NCBI RefSeq assembly: GCF_000150275.1
Contig: NW_002060952.1
Coordinates: 704,482-768,481, forward strand
DNA length: 64,000 nucleotides
From: Trichoplax adhaerens
Taxonomy: Eukaryota > Placozoa > Uniplacotomia > Trichoplacea > Trichoplacidae
Direction of reading: 5' to 3'
In this document: piece by piece, positions 41,850-54,453 of the stretch
Layout of the letters: every line of letters starts with the position of its first letter
Numbering within the stretch: position 1 is the stretch's first letter
Notes under the pieces: generated by a model
Told to the model about the DNA's origin: nothing
The model's database searches: none
Seen by the model: the letters and a program-made list of their open reading frames with translations, nothing else
Made by a program: the position numbers and the translations under genes

Positions 41850-43575
41850 AAACCAAGTTAAAAAGGCAATACAAAATTTCTATTAGGGTCCCAGTATATG
41901 AAATTCAATTTAATATTCAAGCAGAGGGTAGAGGCTGTTAATTTCGATTTCATGGATAGCCTACCGTCTAAATGTAGAGTATAGAAGGGATCAGATGCGT
42001 TTCCAATTCAACATTAGTCGAGCAAAAGAACTGTCCAAAGTGACTACTGTACTGAATATTAATTAGTATACTATTACCGTGCAATAGTTGCAAATTACAT
42101 TTAAGCACTACCACATAGAGATCGTCAAATTATAAATTCAACTTTAGTGCTATCCATATGGACTATATACTTATGCTATTAATGCATAACAGCATACATA
42201 TATGGTATAGTAGATGGTTCGCCGCGAGAAATGAGCACTTTTAATACATCACTCAGTCAGGATATTGTGTAGCTGGAACGAAAGGCTTTTAGTTTAATTT
42301 AAATTTGGACGATGAATGCTATACTGTACATTTAATGGACAATAATTACAATATAAAGACGTCATTATTCAGAGTTGTTGTCATGGATTCTACTGGACAG
42401 TAGAACTATAATATAATATAGTAGTGTATATGGATGTTTGCACAGTAATTCTTCACGATTGTCAGCGGCGTGTCTTGCTGATTACAAGACTACTGTAAGC
42501 ATTGATGACTATCGCCGATATTAAAATGATCGATTGGTCATTTTCGTAATTCTTTACATTATTGGCATGAATTTGTCTTTGGACAATATTAATCTCTTTC
42601 AATAGTGTAAAAGCCGCAAAAGAATTACATCGACAATCAATTTAAGCGCATTATATTGAAGTTTGCTGACGTACAGGAAGTACAAGACACAATAAGTAGT
42701 AGACAAAGTTCTAAGAATGAAAATATGTCAAATTTATGAGAAATTAAGTCATATTGTAGATTAAGGATGTCTACATGGAAGTATATTATATCAATTGATA
42801 ATTCATTCATAGATTAATGAAGAAAATTAGGCATATCAAGGATCATTCTATCTTGTACTGTAGGATGTCAGCTCTGATTTATAGCATACTTTGCAACAGT
42901 TGCTGAATTAATGTTATTTTATTGTAACAATTTACCAACGTTAACAAGTATAGCACTGGATAAATTCATAGAATACGAACTGAAAGAGGAATACAAGATA
43001 CAGAGCCATTTGGTGAAATGAGAAAGTTTAACGAGATACGATGGCATCTGCAATAATATAATGAGATTGGATCTTAACGTATATTATTCAACAGAAGAGG
43101 CTACTTTGGTTTTAATTATCCTGTTTGAATTGCGATACTGTACTAATGATTCAATGATGAGAAACAATAGGTTAGAGCAAATTCCATGAAGACTATTGGA
43201 ATAATAAATCAAAGAAAGATCTGCTAATATGCATTAAAGATGTTAAATCGATACGAATTCAAATAAATATTATTATGACAATGATTCGCATCTCCTACAT
43301 GATCAACCGAAATAATCGTTCAATATCGACTGATTTACTCGAACTTCAGTAGCAAGTGCACACTGTAACATACGAGTATGTATCGCTACAAATGATGCTA
43401 GTGGGCAGATAATTCATTAACGGTAATGCTGCCTTTCACTTGTATTGCTTAACTAGATTGGTCTAAAAACTTGTCAACGTTGACTACGATAGCTAGATGA
43501 TAACACAATACTGTTTTTTTAATCAATTTTACAGTTACCAATATGAATTAAGGGGTGATATTGGGTTAGCCGTAC

Positions 43576-44833
43576 TTATAAATTGTTTTCATTACCATCG
43601 GACTTGGAACTGCCGCCTTTCCCTTTGACTAACAGTTCGTCCCAGTCGGGCCAATATTTATTTTTCATCCGATCGCAGAATTGGCTCAAATTGGGGTACT
43701 TGTTGACAAGCAACTCAGTGGTCCAGTGATGATCAGGCATATCGTATAGCAACTGTGCAAGAAAGCCAAACATGGTAGCATCGATTACTGTTGCCTGATC
43801 GCCCATAAAATATGGCTTTTTGCCAAGAAGTTGTGAACAGGCATGTAGATCGGTCTCGCCAATGCTATGGATTTCCTCATTGGAGTGCCTACCAATGCCG
43901 TGAGACCACATATAGCCTGTAATTTTTCGCCGTAGGGTTAACTTTAGGAGGAAGTGTAAAGCTTTAGGAACATGAATTGCTTGCAAAAACCACGGAAAAT
44001 TTTCCACTATTCGCCCTTGAACGATCGTAGCCCTATGTGAATACAGATAATTTTGCAGTTCATTAGAGAAGCTAATTTACACTACTTGTATGCGTTGTAC
44101 AATCTCAAGCCATGGATACTGTATCGCAAGTTATCGATGCATGATTTTAGTCGTGGCTCTACTGCGTACTTCTAGTGCAGCTGGCACACGATGGTCAATT
44201 TAATACAACAAATTCGATTCATAAGGAATATGCGAAGGGTATAGCTTAATTTGGATGATACTCCATCAATGTACTGTATGTACTGTATACCTTAGGTTAA
44301 ATTAGTCATTTCATGCTGTCACATCAATTTGGGAATTTTTGATTGCAAATAATACGACAGTATGATATCCCTTACTCATGAATTCATAAAGTTAATTCAA
44401 TCTACCGTGGTCTTGTTTAACTTTAGCCTATAACGTGTGGGTGTGTAGCAATTTACTTAGTAGCATATCGAATCGGTCATCGTATCTATTATAGCCAATC
44501 ATTACAATCATCTCGTTACCAGATTGTGTTCTCTTCCATCATTTTCATGAATGCTCGTGAAATACCCTTCTCTTCCTCGCTTAAATCTGCATCAAGAAAT
44601 CGATTGAATTTTTTCTGCAAATATTCTACACAAAATGATGAATCAGCCACGGCGTCTCCTTGACAATGAATCCAAGGAATCTTGCCCTTTTTTGAAAATT
44701 TACTTCGATGATCGCATTGATATTGGATATCAGCCATCCTCAAAAATGTCTCCAACTTGAGGACAAATGGAGATTGGCTGGGGATAGCTGATGCACGAGG
44801 GAAAGAATACACGATTACTTTGTCAGCGCTCAT
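43576..44833 (-). CDS. FAXC: FAXC / failed axon connections homologue (metaxin-like GST fold)
   Basis: Two exons, 44833-44520 and 44032-43576, joined in phase through a Trp codon; 256 residues. The human FAXC is longer, with an extra N-terminal membrane part and C-tail. The family has a thioredoxin-like glutathione-S-transferase N-domain and a metaxin-like C-domain; the fly protein takes part in axon development. Seen: VIVYSFPR at the start, PFVLKLETFLRMADI, KGKIPWIHC, ISRAFMKMMEENTIW, then GHGIG-like SHGIGRHSNEEI, YFMGDQATVIDATMFGFLAQ, and FCDRMKNKYWPDWDEL. No catalytic Ser/Cys typical of active GST is evident, so a non-enzymatic role is likely. A 105-codon frame starts 57 bp upstream on the opposite strand. 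Start chosen at the first ATG before the conserved block. Confidence 0.93.
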
Positions 44834-47800
44834 TTTCCAACATGTAATTGATCAACGATAAAGCCAATTTTTGCTACCAATCGCTCTAAATGCTAAATAA
44901 TGCCGATTGGATGGATATGCAATGGTCGCTCAAGCCTAGTTTCCAACGAGCTGCTGCAGCAAGAATCGTCAGCAGGTTCAAACTTGCAATCAGGCCTTTA
45001 AATACCAACTATTTACAGACGGACAGATATCGAGTGCTGGACTTGCAGTATCGTGTTTCATGTAGGAGTACTGGCCAACAACGCCAAACTACTATAAGTT
45101 CAAAAGTGTTATGCTTGACATCACTCAACAATGTACCTGCCCCTCAACATGTACGTCGGGTCTACTACACTACTGGACAGTGTTCAGTACATGATGTCCT
45201 CTGGTAGGTGGTATTACCCATACAGAACCCTAGCAGAAAAAGACCCAAAGGCGACAAACTTACGTCACAGTTGCCCAACACGCTGAGTCATGGTGTTAAT
45301 TAGATCAGCTGTCAATCACTCGGTTTCCCATCATGCGTGAGCTAAACCTCTTGAATATGGTGGAGGTTATACTGTACTGCTGGAGTCGTAGTTGATATTT
45401 TAACAACACAGTAGTAACTTAAGCTTTTCTTGACCTCCATGATTCCCAATGGCATGTTCATGCTTGTTTAGATACAAATTATTTAATTTATTCGTTATGG
45501 ATTGATACAGGTTAAACCTGCTGACTGCTCTCATCGACGCGCATACTATTTAGTACAGTAGAAGTACGTGACAATTTCCTATGTAAACACAACTAGTCAC
45601 CGACAGCGCCTGCTTTAGCAGCTCATTTTAGTGCAATGTTATCGCCGTTTACTTCCCTTCCTTTCCTTGCATAGTCCCTGCCATCATTTTTGACAGTGAC
45701 ATACGAAGTTCTTGCTTCGGGCAATAGGAATACAATCGGCCAATTTGGATAATAATTTTATAGAAGCGCATAGTGTTCCATTTTACTGGTGCTACGACTT
45801 GGAGTGATGCGCGTATACAAATTTTTATACGCAACAAAAAATACAATTTACTTACAGTTAGTCCTTTAGTACCGTATACTGTATTTTAGAATTAGACGAG
45901 CTTTATATGTACAAGTGATCTCATTGCTGATGCCTATGCATGCTGCTGCATACGTTGATATAATTACAAAATTCAAAGAAGCATATTTTATACAAAATGA
46001 TCGAAAATGGCCAATCATTAAAATTAATCACGCCAACATGATTAGCTCTAGTCTTTATTTTTTTATTATAAATGTCTATGCAGTAGCATACATTTCACTT
46101 TCCGCTGGAATGAACACTAGACCCGACCACTTCGATATATATATTTTTTTCTTACACTTGGCTGAAACTGTTCTGTGCACTAATTACTTCTACGGCGCAA
46201 GATTAACTTGCAGTGAATAAATAAATGTATCATATTAAATAGTGAATATCAAAATATATGCAGTATGTTATACAATGGCCGGGCCTAGGTGAACGTATAC
46301 ACTTGTGTATGTATGGATTGGCGTGCAATCGAAATTACACTATTTCTTTGATAAAACTGTAGTAAATAACGGCTATGAAAGGCAAATCAAATTCTATATA
46401 TCGTAAACCATATGTAATCATGCGTACAATAGGACTAATTGTCGTCTATTCAGTTTATTATACACTGTATGAAGGACACCAGTATTATAATTATGTAATA
46501 ATGATCAAATTATTACACAATTCATTTCTTTATTCGTAGGCCATATTTGCAACAGTGTACTACCATGGACTACTAGTAATTTCTAGTAAAGTAGTATGAT
46601 AAATAAATATGCATGCCGCAAGATTCAATTTCCGAATTAATATTTAATTACGTAGGATACATAGTTATCGATGTATAGCAGATAATTCGATTATACGCAT
46701 AGTAGCACTGGCATAGCTAGCACTTTTTCTGACCAGTTCAAGTATTTGAACGGTAGGTTTACTAGTTTATTATGATGAATGATGGTATTTAATAATACAT
46801 TCAATCGTAGTGCTACTAGCATATAACAATTCAGCACTGTAGCCAATCGTGTAATATTTACCCGCAAACTAATATGTACTTGCACATAAATGTAATATAG
46901 ATACCAGTTTACTAGATACTATAGTACTTTGATGATTGAACTAAGTTAATAAAGCGTACGTGTTTATTTAGTTGCAAGTTGTCATCTTCCTTGTACGGAT
47001 ACATTACGTACAACGAGCATTCTTGATGTGCCCGTGTATTCAGAAACGTATCGCAAAATAAAAAAGCTTAAATTAGTGTCTTCGGTAATACTATATTAAC
47101 TTAATACCGTTATCAATCTCAGTCCGCTCAATCGTTTCATTTCTTTGCATATCACAGGTATTTTGTTGATATCCAATTTTCCTTTTAAAACACAGCGTCT
47201 AGCCCTAACCGCAGTACACGGAATCTACAACACTTGAGGACGCACGGTTTTTCTCTAAAATATAAAAACCTCGCAAATCTGGTCTCTACCGTACATTTGT
47301 TAGAAAATGTAATTTCGAATCCGTTCCACATTAACTGACTCAGCTTTCAATATCAATATTTTTATTACCTTTGTAAAAATATTAACACTCGTTCGGATAT
47401 TTACGTAGATACAGAAGCGATTAAAAGAAAGCGATCACTACACAATACAAAGATGGAATTGATAATGTTAAAAAATGGAGTGGAACGAATTTCAAGCTGT
47501 CAAACACGGAATTTCTTTAATATGGAGTGTGCATCTTTGAATACAGATTTCGTAAATTTGAGACTGAAAAGGAAGAGCTAACTGATGACCTTCATATGTT
47601 GCCTAACAATTGAAATTGTAATTTATCACATATTTAATAAGCCACGATAAGATTTTTAATCTCGCTACTGCCCAATACATTTACACGTTTTTTACTATTA
47701 GAATTGCAATTGTTCATAAACCAATCAAGTGACTGCTATCTCTCAAGTTGCTTTTATCATACTGTATCTAGAATTTAATTAAATGTACGTTCAGTACAGC

Positions 47801-48555
47801 ACGCGTATTTACGGTAGCTATTCACTGTTGATTGTAGGTAACTTACATAGGTATATTTCGAATAAATTTTAAGATGCATACGTTAAATATAGTAGGATCA
47901 AGAGTCCATTTAGTGAATATTTTGTTATGTAATTATATGCATAGCGCTATGCAAAATTACGATTTTAACCGTAACAAGTGTAACAGTACTTACAGTAACA
48001 TGTTGTATGAATTTAAATTTGATATGTAATGTCGTAAATGGTAAACTCTAATAAGCATATATTATAGTTTAGAAATGCGCACCATTGGCGCGGTAATTAA
48101 TACAAACCATTGGAATCAAGAATTCATAATATAATTACAAGATATCTCCGATATGATATTAGATTGACTTCAAAGTATAAACATTACTGAAGCTCCAGCC
48201 ATTGACGTAGGCATTAAGGTTAACTACTCTTAGCTTCTTATAGTAATGAATCAAACAATGTATAGTTGATTTGGCTCAATATTGGATCAGCAATTACAGT
48301 ACTATACTCATATAGTTTACTTCTGTTGAACAAATATCAAATCCTCAACAGAAGGATACTACTGAATATGAATCACTCCTTTTAGATGAGTGATTCAGAC
48401 ATAAATTATGGATACCTCAGAATCGTAAACAGTATAATCTTAATCCCAGTTATGGAAGGAATTTAAATCCATAATCAATTGAACATCTCCGTTGCTTATT
48501 TTTTACAGGATATCGACGTCATTATAGCCAATCATTTTGTAAAGGAATTGTATGT
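44834..48555. other. Gene-poor intergenic stretch
   Basis: About 3.7 kb between the FAXC start and the RING-ligase stop. Contains a divergent 105-codon frame next to FAXC (44890-45207) and two weak small frames (45649-45846 minus, 45930-46220 plus) without recognisable homology. The remainder is AT-rich and featureless. Confidence 0.45.
44890..45207 (+). CDS. Divergent 105-codon hypothetical frame (doubtful)
   Basis: A true ATG opens 105 codons, starting 57 bp from the FAXC start codon on the other strand. The product is basic and Ala/Arg/Gln-rich early (QRAAAARIVSRFK), with no hydrophobic segment and no motif I recognise. Codon content is less AT-skewed than nearby non-coding DNA. It may be a real short gene sharing a bidirectional promoter, or simply an open stretch in the FAXC promoter. 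No splice model needed. Low confidence. Confidence 0.22.
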   Translation: MLNNADWMDMQWSLKPSFQRAAAARIVSRFKLAIRPLNTNYLQTDRYRVLDLQYRVSCRSTGQQRQTTISSKVLCLTSLNNVPAPQHVRRVYYTTGQCSVHDVLW

Positions 48556-51296
48556 TTAGGCAAGCATGAGAAAGAAAAACGAAATAAGAACAACCATAAA
48601 GAAAACTTCTGATAAAAATCGCTCATTCTGCTCCTGTTCTGTTTGGGGACGTTGTTGGTCTGCTATACGTAAATCATAGATCAATTAGACAATAAAATTT
48701 AGTTCTCATAGAGATTTTCAATATTCCAACTTCCGTATTGAGTATGTAAGAATGAAATCACCTCCATGATTTGTTCCAAAGTTCTATGATAAGACGGATA
48801 AAAATGTTGGTAAGTTATTGATTGACAATTTTAGTCATAAACTATGAATCATGGTGGTGTGCTTATGGCACCACTATGTAAAATCGTACTTATGCACAAC
48901 TTTGAACTGGTGCTTACCGTTGAAAAGTAACCAAACGGAAAGGCGCCAATCCCGAAAGAAACCTGAAAGTTATCACCCCAAAAATTTTGAAATGGCTGAA
49001 AAAAAAGAAGAAAAGGTGTTAGCCGCTTACTGTAATTAGCATGCTGCCGAAGCAGTGTGTAATATTAAGGCCTTATTCTGTTACTAGTAAAGTCGTGTCT
49101 GTTTCAAAGGATCTGTTGAAGTAATCTGACTAGTAAATTGATTGGAACGCGGCGACAATCACCACTAGTAAGACATTGATTGGAGTTGGAGAGAATTGTG
49201 AAAAAAATCATAGTTTAGCCAATAAAAGATATACCCCTTGATTTTCAGGCTCAGACCTAATTCCTGACGGCCTTGGAGGAGTTTTCTCTCTAAAAATGAT
49301 AACAATTATAAATTATGATGAAAGTGAAATTATTGGCATGTCGATATTGCCCCTGAGATCAAAACTGAACACATCAAGTATCATTAGGAACATTCATCTA
49401 CAGTACTGACACTAATCCCTACAACACTTAAATTACTGAAGAAGTTACCATATTAACATACAACATAACGAATTGTTGAACATAGCTGGATATTAGCAGT
49501 CCTTTTATTAGTATTTTTATGTAGCATACCTAGGGTCTTGATTGGCGCAACCACGACCATATAACGGAATGACTTTATCGCGACTGATAGCTGCTTTACA
49601 TACCGGACAAACTTTATTATTAGGCCTTGTTTCTAGCCACTAAGGAAGAAAGATTAGCAAGGGTTAATTCAAAGAGTTCAATATTGCAGCGCTATCTATA
49701 GTAAAGGGGTTCAATACGAAGTGGATTGCAATGGAGCTACGACTAACCGTGTGTAAGCAAGGCCAGCTAGTATTGATCGAAGATATTGACGGATACCGGT
49801 TAATAGAAGAAACAAGGAAATCACAACTAAGTTTCAACGTCACGACAGTACAGTAGGCTAATCTGTACAATAGCGGTAGTTTTGACAACAGCTCTTGTAA
49901 ATGAAATCACATCAAGTAAAGCTTGCTTGGGGCATTGACTATAGTATCTATCTACAAGATGAGTTTTTCTTAACTTCTAGTGAGTACTGTATTGGTCAAC
50001 AGATTCATAAAATGGTGTCCCTTCTTTCGATTAAGAATAATGCAATTATTATTTTATGTAACGTTATGATTGATCTTACTTTTCCTGTAGTAATAACCAG
50101 GATTTACGCTGTGTACAGTATATTGTAATTTAATGCTTGAGTATAGTACATGTATTACAATAAGTTGCTACTGTTGTCAATGTTGTCTGTATACGGTATC
50201 AGCTCATGAAAAAATAGCATTTGCTACGAATAAGTCTGTCCTATCGTAACCGAATCTACTGCATCATCAATGGAATTGATCCTCCTCAATCTTTCAATGA
50301 GTTGATTGATGATGCTTCGTGATGAGCCAATCACCGAATACTGCCATATTAATACGGTAGTGGAGAATTTAGGGTACCCCATGGATATAGTGTCAAAATG
50401 TAGTCCAGTCGGTACAGCATTATGTGATGAGATTACGAATTGACTACAGTAGTGTGATGTAGGCGAAAAGAAGAGCTAGATTTGCACTAGTCCCATCAAG
50501 CCTACGCGTAATACACAACGAATATGCTGCAAGCCTTGCAGTGCAAGGTTAACTCCACCAATGATGACGTGATACGCTGTTGACGAAACTGGTTCATTTC
50601 TATTTTTACTGTTACTCACTAATTCATGGAAAGATAGGTTTGATTCCAAGGTGTAAGTGTTGCGCTACCATACGGATAAGATTGAAATTGTAACTACAGT
50701 ACCCGGCAAAGGATTGACGTTCAGAGTAAAGAGAGACTATGGTGTCGAGATATTACTATACACTGTATCTCAAGGCGAGCACTGCTATTGCAATTCATTG
50801 ACGATTAAACTTTAGCCTACGTGCTTGACTATCAGTTGATTTGCCTACGTCGGCCAACAGCTAAGGCAACTGCTGTAGGTATTGATACAAATATCTTTGA
50901 TATGCGTTTCTCTTGGCAACTCTCGATCTACGTCAAGCTTATTGTATCGTTTGTCATGAAAGACTACATACGATCTATGATGTAACAACAGGGCGAAAAA
51001 ATAGATTGGCACTGCAGAGTGTTCGGTAATGGAAGATGTTTCTGCCCTGTTGTATCTGCATTGGACGTCGAGTGGAAAGAAACAATATTGGCTACCAAGA
51101 TAGCGATGATGAGAAGTGATACTTACCAAAACAAGTGACCACAGAAACTAACTACTGCATCTTTGGCTGTATCCAGACATATGTTGCATTCGAAATTTGC
51201 TTGAGCACTATCTTCATTTTCATTGCTTTCCGTGTTGGAGTTGGTTCCGGCGTTATTACTACTATTATTGTGAGAGGCCGAACTGGCGGACGCCAT
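48556..51296 (-). CDS. RNF185: RING E3 ubiquitin ligase, RNF5/RNF185 family
   Basis: Seven exons (minus): 51296-51127, 49766-49748, 49639-49530, 49289-49235, 48995-48918, 48783-48762, 48662-48556; 186 residues against 180-192 in human. These ER-membrane ligases act in ER-associated degradation. Seen: a Ser/Asn-rich N-terminus; a complete C3HC4 RING with C37, C40, C52, H54, C57, C60, C74 and C77 ([52 protein letters not shown]); the EKTPPRP segment; [10 protein letters not shown] as the first hydrophobic hairpin; and the C-terminal anchor [13 protein letters not shown] through LMLA. Two exons are only 19 and 22 nt; the 19-nt exon encodes WPCLHT inside the RING. The last acceptor is TAGCAG, a tandem AG that could add or drop one residue. 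The start is the ATG before the Ser-rich stretch, about 50 bp from a large repeat array. Confidence 0.95.
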
Positions 51297-51343
51297 CTTC
51301 CAGTGTGGTGGTCGTACGCGGCTGATTGACCCCACCACTGTTG

Positions 51344-53120
51344 TACGTCAGCAAGTGTGTTGAATGCAGGTAGCATCACTCACCAAAGAGCGTAGGGAAA
51401 ATAGCGTGTTGTACAGTACTGTATGTACTGTACTGTACAGTACAGTATAGCGTACACTACAGTACAGTATATAGTACTGTAACTTAGGGTCAGTGACTAC
51501 TGTAAAGCATTAGTACTGGTACAGTATTGTACTGTACTGTACTGTAGTCATCAAAACCTGGAAACGTACAGTACAGTAACCCATACGTCAGCAAGTACAG
51601 TATGTTGAATGCAGCTAGCATCACTCACTCACTCACTATACAGTACAGTAGAGCGTCAGGAAAATAGCGTGTTGTACTGTACTGTACAGTGTAGAGTACT
51701 GTACAGTGTACTGTACTGTATCCAGGGGCCATGACTACAGTACAGTATATAGTACTGTTACTTAGAGTCAGTGACTACTGAGTGTGCAGTACATTAGGTA
51801 GAGTACAATGAACAGTATGGTCACGTACAGTACAGTAGTGTAAGGATGTCTATACATTATTGCACTGTACTGTAGTCAACAAAACCTGGAAACATGCAGT
51901 ACAGTAACCCATAGCACACGTCAGCAAGTGTGTTGAATGCAGGTAGCATCACTCACTCACTCACTATACAGTATACAGTAGAGCGTCAGGAAAATAGCGT
52001 GTTGTACAGCGTACAGTGTAGACTTTACAGTGTAGAGTACAGTACTGTATCCAGGGGCCATGACTACAGTATAGTACAGTATATAGTACTGTTACTTAGA
52101 GTCAGTGACTACTGAGTGTGTAGTACATTAGGTAGAGTACAATGAACAGTATGATCACGTACAGTACAGTGGTGTAAGGATGTCCATGCAGTATTGTACT
52201 GTAGTCATCAAAACCTGGAAACACAGCCATAACACACGTCAGCAAGTGTGTTGAATGCAGGTAGCATCACTCACTCACTATACACAGTACTGTAGAGCGT
52301 CAGGAAAATAGCGTATTGTACAGTACAGCGTACAGTGTACAGTGTAGGCTTTACAGTGTAGAGTACTGTAGCAGAGTACTGTATCCAGGGGCCATGACTA
52401 CATTACTGTACAGTACACTGTACAGTACAGTACAGTATATAGTACTGTTACTTAGAGTCAGTAACTACTGAGTGTGCAGTACAGTACTGTACTGTACAGC
52501 GGTGTAAGGATGTCCATGCAGTATTGTACTGTAGTCATCAAAACCTGGAAACATAGCCATAACACACGTCAGCAAGTGTATTGAATGCAGGTAGCATCAC
52601 TCACTCACTATACTGTACTGTTTCATCTATCTGTATGTATAGAATTTAAGGCAAATTTTGCAACTTTACTACAATTTATTTTGCCTAATAGCACTCTAAA
52701 GAGAACTGGCTCACACCGTACTGTACTGTACAGCGTACAGTGTACAGTGTAGACTTTACAGTGTAGAGTACTGTAGTCGAGTACTGTATCCAGGGGCCAT
52801 GACTACAGTACTGTACAGTGTACAGTACAGTATATAGTACTGTTACTCAGAGTCAGTAACTACTGAGTGTGCAGTACATTAGGTAGAGTACAATGAACAG
52901 TATGGTCACGTACAGTAGTGTAAGGATGTCCATACAGTATTGTACTGTAGTCATCAAAACCTGGAAACATAGCCATAGCAACTTGGATAGGCTAGAGATG
53001 CGATGACAGTTCACTACTAAATTTTGATTTCAACTTGGATAGTAAGGATGTCCATATAGTATTGTACTGTAGTCATCAAAACCTGGAAACATAGCTATAG
53101 CAACTTGGATAGCCTAGAGA
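51344..53120. repeat. Large tandem array, about 330-bp unit, TACAGTAC-rich
   Basis: Copies can be anchored on GTCAGCAAGTGTGTTGAATG at about 51347, 51589, 51920, 52240 and 52569. Each continues with GTAGCATCACTCACTCAC, GAGCGTCAGGAAAATAGCGT, a run of overlapping GTACAGTAC/TACTGTACTG words, CCAGGGGCCATGACTAC, ACTTAGAGTCAGTGACTACT, GTAAGGATGTCCAT and CATCAAAACCTGGAAAC. The first spacing is shorter (about 240 bp). One copy holds an unrelated insertion of about 100 bp near 52620-52715. A partial duplication of the unit end follows to about 53120. The first unit lies about 50 bp upstream of the RING-ligase ATG. Confidence 0.93.
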
Positions 53121-53693
53121 TACAATGACAGTTAACTACAGTACTAAATTTTGATTTCAACTTGGAGATACAATCAGACCACAGTAACTACAACAAACAA
53201 CAAAGTACCACTGGACGGTACAGTGTACAGTGTACAGTGTACAGTACCGCTCAAGTGGATACTGTGGGTGGTTGTACAGTAAGTACTGTACTAGTCTGCA
53301 ACATCCAGTCGATTTATCATCATCATCCATCTTGATTGGGATTTCAAGTTGGAAGCAAGGCTTGACAGTAGCCAGCGCGATCGCACCGCAAATTGGAAAA
53401 CATTGCATCATTCATTTGGAATATCCCAACGGTACAATCGTGTAACCGTATACTGGATAAGAAAATAAATCACTTCCTTGAGACGAAATGGTAAGATTGA
53501 TACTTGCATTTGCTGACAAAGTCGGTTGATTGTATGCAAGCATTCATCAACGATGATTCAAATACTCCTGGTCATGCAGTAAACTTGTGACTTTTGCGTC
53601 ATTTCATTTCCTCCAGTCCAATCCAATTCAAATGATTGGGTGTACATCATCACAGGATCATTCATCATACATTCATACGTTACTTTACCACAG

Positions 53694-53725
53694 TATTTCA
53701 TAGACATGGATGTGTCTATGAAATA
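53694..53725. repeat. Perfect 13-bp inverted repeat, 6-nt loop
   Basis: Arms TATTTCATAGACA (53694-53706) and TGTCTATGAAATA (53713-53725) flank TGGATG. It would form a stable hairpin in single-stranded DNA or RNA. No pyrimidine/poly-T terminator context and no known family is evident. Confidence 0.85.
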
Positions 53726-54453
53726 GACAAGGTCATCATCTGTAATAGGACTAGAAACCAACGACTGTAGAGGTTACCATAAGTCGACTATCATGATAAT
53801 CTATCTTAGCAAATGCTCACCGTATGCTTGACTCAACTTGACTTGGACTACAGATTGGATTAGCGTCAAGGCGCAAAGCGCAATTTACATACTATGTTGG
53901 TAGTGTACAGTCAAAGACATTCCCTCCTTGCATGATCATGATCATGTAGCATTCTACACTACTTGCAGTGATAGACTGTAGTATCAAAATGGTAATACAG
54001 ACATGAATCGTGCGATAACCGCACTCCCCATCATACTACCGGTGAGCCACAGAATACGTATACCAACTCGATGACTGCCATCGTCAGAGGTTGATCCATA
54101 TCCAATCAATCAATCAATCATAGCCAGTGCTTCGTATAATTACAATTTAGATTGTAATTGACAGTCGATGTGACGATTTTTACATCATCCTTTGGTCAGG
54201 ATGGATTACACCATGATGAGTGCTGGTGCTGCCATCTTCTATGCACTATTCCATCAGCAAGTCAATATCTTTCTTGATCCACTGTACACTCAATGTTGTA
54301 CAGTGTTGTAATGTCCCTGTAAATCGCCTGCCAAGTTTAGCCTTAAAACAATTACAATGATAGTGAAGCTGAGTTGACACAACCAGCTATAGCTTGCTTA
54401 TTCCATCAACCTTGACATTTTGAGAAATTCAAGGTACATCATCACTTTACATC

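Larger units (their letters stand above)
35880..43575. other. Gene-poor AT-rich stretch
   Basis: About 7.7 kb with no recognisable gene. It includes upstream sequence of GGT, one small ATG-initiated membrane-protein-like frame at 37105-37302, and a three-copy tandem repeat at 41511-41849. I see no tRNA, rRNA or transposase. Regulatory content is possible but not visible to me. Confidence 0.5.

Noticed and set aside
45649-45846. Minus-strand frame ending MMAGTMQGKEGK
   Set aside because: True ATG gives only about 40 codons; no family recognised and no supporting splice sites.
45930-46220. Plus-strand frame of about 95 codons with hydrophobic stretches
   Set aside because: No motif or splice context; hydrophobic frames are expected by chance in AT-rich DNA.
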